This document shows, one piece after another, positions 59,672 through 64,000 of a stretch of 64,000 bases of DNA; the first letter of the stretch is position 1, and each line of letters opens with the position of its first letter. Made by a program: the position numbers and the translations under genes. The notes below the pieces were generated by a model. The model saw only the letters and a list, made by a program, of their open reading frames with translations, did no database searches and was not told the DNA's origin. Source of the DNA: Actinomycetota bacterium (GTDB taxonomy: Bacteria; Actinomycetota; Acidimicrobiia; Acidimicrobiales; Ilumatobacteraceae); assembly GCA_016871355.1 (NCBI GenBank), contig VFZC01000003.1, forward strand, positions 1 to 64,000, written 5' to 3'.

Positions 59672-60960
59672 CGTGAGGCGAGGGTCTGCCGCAGAGCATC
59701 GACCACGACGTGATCGTCGGATGGGTCGACGGTACGAAGATCGAGGATCGTCACGTCGTCACGTACGCGAGCGATCACCGGTGGCCGGGACGATCGCAGG
59801 GCTGCCGTGTGATCGCCGTCGATGGCCACACCCACCGACGGAATCGACGCGCCCGGTGTGCTGCCGGCGCCGGGTAGCGATTCGCACCGAACCACGCGCG
59901 CTCCGGCCACGTGGGTCGCGATCGATTCGGCTCGGCGCTGCAATTGATCGGTGCTCACCGAGGCTATGCGCCAGAACGGCACCTCGGCGGTCACGGTGCG
60001 CGCGAGGTAGGCGAGCATCACCTTGTGCAATGCGGCCAACACCAAGCCACCCGGACGAAGTGCCCGCGCCAGCGGATGCTGAGCGCACGAGGCCACCAAG
60101 TCGGCCCGGCCGGCGATGATTCCGGTCTGTGGTCCGCCCATGAGTTTGTCGCCGCTGAACGTGATGAGTGACGCGCCGGCTTGTAGCGATTGACGCGCGG
60201 CTGGTTCACCGTTGAGCCACGTCGGCGGACCCGAGTCGAGCCACGGGCACGCGGCATCGAGAAGACCCGATCCGATGTCGGCCACCACCGGAACGCCGAG
60301 CGTCGCCAACTCGCTGACCGGTGTGTCTTCCACGAAACCATCGATGCGGTAGTTGGACGGATGGACCTTCAACACCAGCGCCACGTCGTTACCTTTGCGA
60401 CCGATGGCCTTGCGGTAGTCGGCCACGCGCGTGCGATTGGTGGTACCCACGTCGACGAGCCGCGCACCGGACTGCTCCATCACGTCGGGAACTCGAAAGC
60501 CGCCACCGATCTCCACACTTTCGCCGCGACTCACCGCCACGTCGCGACCGGATGCCAGCGCGGCCAGCACGAGCAGAACGGCGGCCGCATTGTTGTTGAC
60601 GACCATCGCATCGTCGGCGCCGACCGCACGAGCGATGAGACGACCGATACCGCGCTGACGACTTCCACGACCACCGGTGGCGAGATCGAATTCGAGATTC
60701 TGCGCGCGCGGTGCCAGGTTGAGTGCGACAGGAGAGCGACCCAGGTTGGTGTGGGCGATCACACCCGTGGCGTTGATGACGGGAACCAGAAGCGAAGCGG
60801 CGATTCCCTCGGCGATGGAGGCTGCACGACTCGGGTCGCCGAGTGCGATCGCTTCGCGGGCCGCGTCCACGAGTAGTGGATGCGGAAGACCGGTGGATGC
60901 CAACGAACGAGCCAAGGTGTCGACCGACGGCGGTCGCTGCGCTGCGTCGTTCAAGGCCAT
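59668..60960 (-). CDS. selA: L-seryl-tRNA(Sec) selenium transferase
   Basis: 430 residues. PLP-dependent enzyme converting Ser-tRNA(Sec) to Sec-tRNA(Sec) with selenophosphate. VINATGVIAHTNLGRSP, NNNAAAVLLVLAALA and the PLP lysine in LITFSGDKLMGGPQ are diagnostic. The N-terminal domain (RPPSVDTLARSL) that binds tRNA(Sec) is present. The first gene of a selA-selB unit. Confidence 0.96.
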   Translation of the reverse strand: MALNDAAQRPPSVDTLARSLASTGLPHPLLVDAAREAIALGDPSRAASIAEGIAASLLVPVINATGVIAHTNLGRSPVALNLAPRAQNLEFDLATGGRGSRQRGIGRLIARAVGADDAMVVNNNAAAVLLVLAALASGRDVAVSRGESVEIGGGFRVPDVMEQSGARLVDVGTTNRTRVADYRKAIGRKGNDVALVLKVHPSNYRIDGFVEDTPVSELATLGVPVVADIGSGLLDAACPWLDSGPPTWLNGEPAARQSLQAGASLITFSGDKLMGGPQTGIIAGRADLVASCAQHPLARALRPGGLVLAALHKVMLAYLARTVTAEVPFWRIASVSTDQLQRRAESIATHVAGARVVRCESLPGAGSTPGASIPSVGVAIDGDHTAALRSSRPPVIARVRDDVTILDLRTVDPSDDHVVVDALRQTLASR

Positions 60961-61018
60961 GAATCCGACGCTAGTGGCCGACGGGAGATGCGAGAACAGG
61001 CGTGGCTAGGGTGACCTC

Positions 61019-61474
61019 GTGATCCTCCTGCTGCTCTTCGTGATCGTCCCGATCGCCGAGCTCTACACGATCATCAAAGTGGGTGGAGCCATCGGCTTCT
61101 TCAACACCCTCGGGATCATCATTGCGGTGGCCTTCATCGGCAGTTGGTTGGTGAAGCGCGAAGGTCTTCGCGTCTGGACGAAGTTCAACGAGGCCATCGC
61201 CCAGGGTCGCGTGCCCACCCGCGAGATCATCGACGGCGTGTTGATTCTCGGCGCCGGGGCTCTGTTGCTCACGCCCGGTTTCCTCACCGATGTGTTCGGT
61301 GTCCTCATGCTGTTTCCGCCCACGCGCATGATCTTCCGTTCGTACCTCATGCGGCGGGCCAAGCGCGGTACCGCGTTCGTGGTGCGCGGCTTCGGTGGTG
61401 GAACCACGACCACCCACTTCGGAGGTCGCGACGTGGTCGACACCGACGCCACCGAACCCAAGGGCGAGCTGTGA
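61019..61474 (+). CDS. fxsA: FxsA-family membrane protein
   Basis: 151 residues with three or four hydrophobic stretches. VPIAELYTIIKVGGAIGFFNTL, GSWLVKREG and LLLTPGFLTDVFGVLMLFPP match FxsA, named for suppression of F-exclusion of phage T7 in E. coli. Molecular function unknown. GTG start. Its stop overlaps the GTG of the Nudix gene. Confidence 0.9.
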   Translation: MILLLLFVIVPIAELYTIIKVGGAIGFFNTLGIIIAVAFIGSWLVKREGLRVWTKFNEAIAQGRVPTREIIDGVLILGAGALLLTPGFLTDVFGVLMLFPPTRMIFRSYLMRRAKRGTAFVVRGFGGGTTTTHFGGRDVVDTDATEPKGEL

Positions 61475-62223
61475 GCAGGCGACAAGATTTCGATCCGATC
61501 CAGGTGGCCATTCGTCCGGCCGCCACGGTGATGTTGGTGCGCGATCACCTCGGACCACTCGAGGTCTTCATGATGAAGCGCACCACCAAGGCGGCCTTCG
61601 CCAGCGGGATGTACGTGTTCCCCGGTGGAGCGGTCGACGAAGGTGACGATTCGTACGAGATGACCGCGATTCGCGAATGCTTCGAAGAAGCCGGAGTGTT
61701 GTTGGCTCGTGACGGTGACGGGCGCACGGTCCGATTCGACTCCGATCCGATGAAGGAGCGTTTCGAGATCCATCGTCGAGCCGTTCATTCGGGTGAACGC
61801 AGTATGACGAGTGTTCTCGCCGACGAAGGTCTCTCGGCACAACTCGACGAGTTGGCCTGGGTGGGCCACTGGGTCACTCCGTTCGGAGAGAACCGCCGCT
61901 TCGACACGCGATTCTTCGTCGTGGGCATGCCCGACGAACAGGACCCGTTGCACGACGACATCGAAACCGTCGACAGCACCTGGGTCGAACCGGTCGATGC
62001 GCTCGAGCGCGCCAAGTCGGGCGAGTTGATGATGATGCCGCCCACCGTGGCGATGCTCACCTTCTTGATCCAGCACAGCAACGCCGACTCGGCCTTGGCG
62101 GCCGCCCGCGCGGTGGGTACTCCGCCCAAGGTTCTGCCCAAGGTGGTGTGGTCGGACGACGGCCAGTTGCGTGCGCTGTTGATGCCCGGCGACGTGGGTT
62201 ACGACGACATTCCGACGCGCTGA
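61471..62223 (+). CDS. Nudix hydrolase
   Basis: 250 residues. The Nudix box is VFPGGAVDEG...TAIRECFEEAGV, with one extra residue relative to the short consensus, as in the NUDT7/NUDT19 CoA-diphosphatase-like group. Substrate not certain. WVGHWVTPFGENRRFDTRFF is typical of this subgroup. GTGA overlap with fxsA; 25-base tail-to-tail overlap with cstB. Confidence 0.9.
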   Translation: MSRRQDFDPIQVAIRPAATVMLVRDHLGPLEVFMMKRTTKAAFASGMYVFPGGAVDEGDDSYEMTAIRECFEEAGVLLARDGDGRTVRFDSDPMKERFEIHRRAVHSGERSMTSVLADEGLSAQLDELAWVGHWVTPFGENRRFDTRFFVVGMPDEQDPLHDDIETVDSTWVEPVDALERAKSGELMMMPPTVAMLTFLIQHSNADSALAAARAVGTPPKVLPKVVWSDDGQLRALLMPGDVGYDDIPTR

Positions 62224-63608
62224 CCCGAATTCCAGGCGTTGTAACCGCCGAGGATGTCGCTCACGTCGGTGAAGCCGAGTGATCGCAACGTGCTGGCCGC
62301 GATCGACGAGCGGTAACCGCCGGCACAGAACACCACGGTGGGCTTGGTGCGATCGAGTTCGCCCACGCGACGAGTGAGAGACGGTAGATCGATGTGCCGG
62401 GCACCGGTGATCGTGCCGGCCTCCACCTCACCCTTGTTGCGCACGTCGACGAGTTGCAGATCGGTGAGTTCGGTACGTCGGTGATCGAACTCGTGCGCGG
62501 TGAGACGTGATGCCGATGTGACCAGTGCGGGATTTTCGAGGAACTGTTTCACAGGATCATCGAGGTAACCGAGCACGGCATCGAAGCCGATACGCGCCAG
62601 TCGTGTGAAGGCTTCCCGTTCGCGTCCGGCCTCGGCCACGATCACGATGGGTGTTCCGGCCACCACGACTTCGCCGGTGTACTCGGCGAAGCGGCCACCC
62701 AAGCCCACGTTGATGGAACCACGCAGATGACCAATGGCGAAGTCGGCGTCGTCACGGCAGTCGACCACCGCCGCACCGTTCTTCATCGCCGACAGAACAT
62801 CGCCGATCGGCATCGCGGTGAGCGGTGCATCTTCGTGGAAGACCTCGCGGATCTGTCGGTTGGTGGTGGCGGCATGGAGGAAGTAGAGCGGGGCAGTCGA
62901 TTGACCCTCGGTCACGACGGCCACGAAGTCGTCGACCGACATGGGGGCCAACGCGTAGTTGAAACGGCGCTGCTCGCCGATCGTGCTCACGGTGTTGGTG
63001 GAGAGGTTCTTTCCGCAGGCGCTGCCCGCACCGTGAGCCGGGTACACGAGGGTCGAGTCGGGGAGCGCGAGCAGTTTGTCGCGCAGCGACGAGTAGAGCA
63101 TGCGGCCCAGATCGTCGGCTTGGTGGCCCACCGACGCGAGCAGATCGGGTCGGCCCACATCGCCGATGAACAACGTGTCGCCGGTGAACACGGCGTGCGG
63201 CGTCGACGACTTGGTTTCGCGGACCACGATCGAGATCGACTCGGGCGTGTGTCCGGGTGTCTCGAGGATCTCGAGATGAACGTTGTCGTCGGTGTCACCC
63301 AATCGAATGATCGAACCAGTGGAGAGGGCAGCGATCGGAAAGTCGGTGCGACCGGCTGCGGCGGCACCGAACACGATGCGAGCTCCACAGGCTTCGGCCA
63401 GTTCGAGATGGCCCGAGAGGAAGTCGGCGTGGAAGTGCGTCTCGATCACATGAGTGATGGTGAGGCCGTGTTCGCGCGCATCGTCGAGATAGAGCGAGAT
63501 GTCGCGCTGCGGATCGATCACCACCGCCTGTCCGCTGGTGGTGTCACCCACCACGTACGACGCATGCGACAGACAGGCGAGATAGTGCTGATTGACGTAG
63601 AGGCTCAT
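62199..63608 (-). CDS. cstB: CstB-like persulfide dioxygenase-sulfurtransferase
   Basis: 469 residues in three domains. The metallo-beta-lactamase part (1-240) has THFHADFLSGH, TPGHTPES and GDTLFIGDVGRPDL, like ETHE1 persulfide dioxygenases. A first rhodanese domain (about 260-350) has no catalytic Cys (VAEAGRERE). The second (about 370-465) has an active-site loop FCAGGYRSS. MBL-pseudorhodanese-rhodanese is the order of Staphylococcus CstB, which oxidises low-molecular-weight persulfides to thiosulfate. It lies 10 bases after the cstR-like gene and shares its operator. Confidence 0.9.
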   Translation of the reverse strand: MSLYVNQHYLACLSHASYVVGDTTSGQAVVIDPQRDISLYLDDAREHGLTITHVIETHFHADFLSGHLELAEACGARIVFGAAAAGRTDFPIAALSTGSIIRLGDTDDNVHLEILETPGHTPESISIVVRETKSSTPHAVFTGDTLFIGDVGRPDLLASVGHQADDLGRMLYSSLRDKLLALPDSTLVYPAHGAGSACGKNLSTNTVSTIGEQRRFNYALAPMSVDDFVAVVTEGQSTAPLYFLHAATTNRQIREVFHEDAPLTAMPIGDVLSAMKNGAAVVDCRDDADFAIGHLRGSINVGLGGRFAEYTGEVVVAGTPIVIVAEAGREREAFTRLARIGFDAVLGYLDDPVKQFLENPALVTSASRLTAHEFDHRRTELTDLQLVDVRNKGEVEAGTITGARHIDLPSLTRRVGELDRTKPTVVFCAGGYRSSIAASTLRSLGFTDVSDILGGYNAWNSGQRVGMSS

Positions 63609-63618
63609 GGCGAAGTGC

Positions 63619-63888
63619 TCAGGCCAACTTCAAGAACAACTTCTCCACCTCGGACAAGTCGAAGCCGTTCTTGGCGGCCTCTTTCGGGTCGGAGATGCAG
63701 TGCGTGAGGCCGGCGGCGAGGAGTTTGAACCCCACTTGATCGAGGGCGGTGCTGGCCGCGGACACCTGGGCGACCACGTCGCGGCACTCGCGACCCTCGG
63801 TGAGCATCTGCTGGATGCCGCGAACCTGACCTTCGACGCGTCGCAGTCGCTTCACCAGGTCGTCGATCGTCTCGTCGGGAAGTTTCAT
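63619..63888 (-). CDS. cstR: CsoR/CstR-family persulfide-sensing repressor
   Basis: 89 residues, all-helical, with RLRRVEGQVRGIQQM at the N-terminus as in the CsoR family. Cys35 (RECRDVV) and Cys64 (LTHCISD) are both present, but the copper-ligand His four residues before the second Cys is Gly60. Loss of that His with both Cys retained is the persulfide-sensing CstR pattern. Genomic pairing with cstB supports this. GAGAGGAGC is a good ribosome-binding site for the ATG at 63888. Confidence 0.9.
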   Translation of the reverse strand: MKLPDETIDDLVKRLRRVEGQVRGIQQMLTEGRECRDVVAQVSAASTALDQVGFKLLAAGLTHCISDPKEAAKNGFDLSEVEKLFLKLA

Positions 63889-63907
63889 GGTGCTCCTCTC
63901 GATGTCG

Positions 63908-63935
63908 ATAGTACCCCCAGGGGTATCGAAATCAA
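63908..63935 (-). promoter_or_regulatory. cstR-cstB promoter with operator in the spacer
   Basis: On the - strand TTGATT (-35, 63930-63935) and TACTAT (-10, 63908-63913) are 16 bases apart. The spacer contains the inverted repeat TACCCC-x2-GGGGTA (63912-63925), a CsoR/CstR-type site. Repressor binding there would block RNA polymerase directly. The start codon is 20 bases past the -10. Confidence 0.82.
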
Positions 63936-63945
63936 GTCAGGAAGT

Positions 63946-64000
63946 TCAGCCGCGCGGGCTGATCGTCACCGGGGTCTCGCCGACCTCCTGGCGGGCCGAA
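63946..64000 (-). CDS. Possible C-terminal end of another - strand gene (partial)
   Basis: One frame is open from the right edge to a TGA at 63946-63948, ending ETPVTISPRG. Eighteen codons are too few for an identity. If real, the gene ends about 10 bases before the cstR -35. Confidence 0.3.
   Translation of the reverse strand, partial: SARQEVGETPVTISPRG

Noticed and set aside
1-64000. CRISPR array, prophage or transposase
   Set aside because: No regularly spaced repeats, cas genes, capsid/terminase/integrase-like proteins or DDE transposases were seen on either strand.

Overview
The window looks like chromosome of a high-GC Gram-positive bacterium of the Actinomycetota. The support is a WhiB-family regulator, ClpS followed by a DUF2017-like gene, a caa3-type oxidase with CtaG, a mycobacterial-style pair of ArsA-like ATPases, many GTG/TTG starts and GTGA/ATGA stop-start overlaps. 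The class Acidimicrobiia (Ilumatobacter-like) is my best guess from gene content and order. That is inference, not a database match.

Left to right: 0-8.6 kb is housekeeping on the + strand (a DUF3445 haem N-demethylase-like gene, clpB, the overlapping purA-purB-pyrE nucleotide operon, a tandem universal stress protein, an acyl-CoA thioesterase). At 8.5-10.9 kb, on the - strand, a tRNA-Glu/Asp/Phe array runs directly into an OafA-like acyltransferase. From 10,986 to 19,126 a visibly AT-richer island sits between two perfect 20-bp direct repeats. It carries a compact carrier-protein cassette: deacetylase-like protein, two methyltransferases, a GNAT-like protein, an acyl carrier protein, an adenylate-forming ligase, and a PLP-fold/CapK-like protein whose frame is broken by one UGA.

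At 19.1-29.6 kb are clpS/DUF2017 and a respiratory operon. ctaB is followed by a catalytically degenerate 'shadow' oxidase module (subunit I-like, subunit III-like and a membrane protein with a cupredoxin-like tail), then the genuine ctaC-ctaD-ctaE-ctaF-ctaG. At 29.6-43.7 kb are an ABC-2 exporter, serS, pdxH, a thioredoxin/CcdA/poly-gamma-glutamate-hydrolase operon, a WhiB7-like gene behind an apparent uORF plus transcription attenuator, a GIY-YIG protein, an SbtA-like bicarbonate transporter with a small regulator, and exported phosphodiesterase and lipase lipoproteins.

At 43.7-47.5 kb a second possible insertion is bounded by a 43-bp copy of the 3' part of tRNA-Arg. It carries two exported esterases and a small Cys/His protein but no integrase. 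From 47.5 kb to the end come a LysM/transglycosylase-like protein, tRNA-Ser(GCU), tRNA-Ser(UGA), an SDR, pheA, larB-larC (nickel-pincer cofactor), tRNA-Pro, an orphan receiver protein, two ArsA-like ATPases, an NfeD-like protein, AlkB-like dioxygenase, selB-selA (selenocysteine), fxsA, a Nudix hydrolase, and a cstB-cstR persulfide-detoxification operon with a clear operator inside its promoter.

The observations most worth following are the UGA-interrupted fusion in the carrier-protein island, the shadow oxidase module, the WhiB7-like attenuated leader, the tRNA-Arg-bounded segment, and the CstR promoter/operator.
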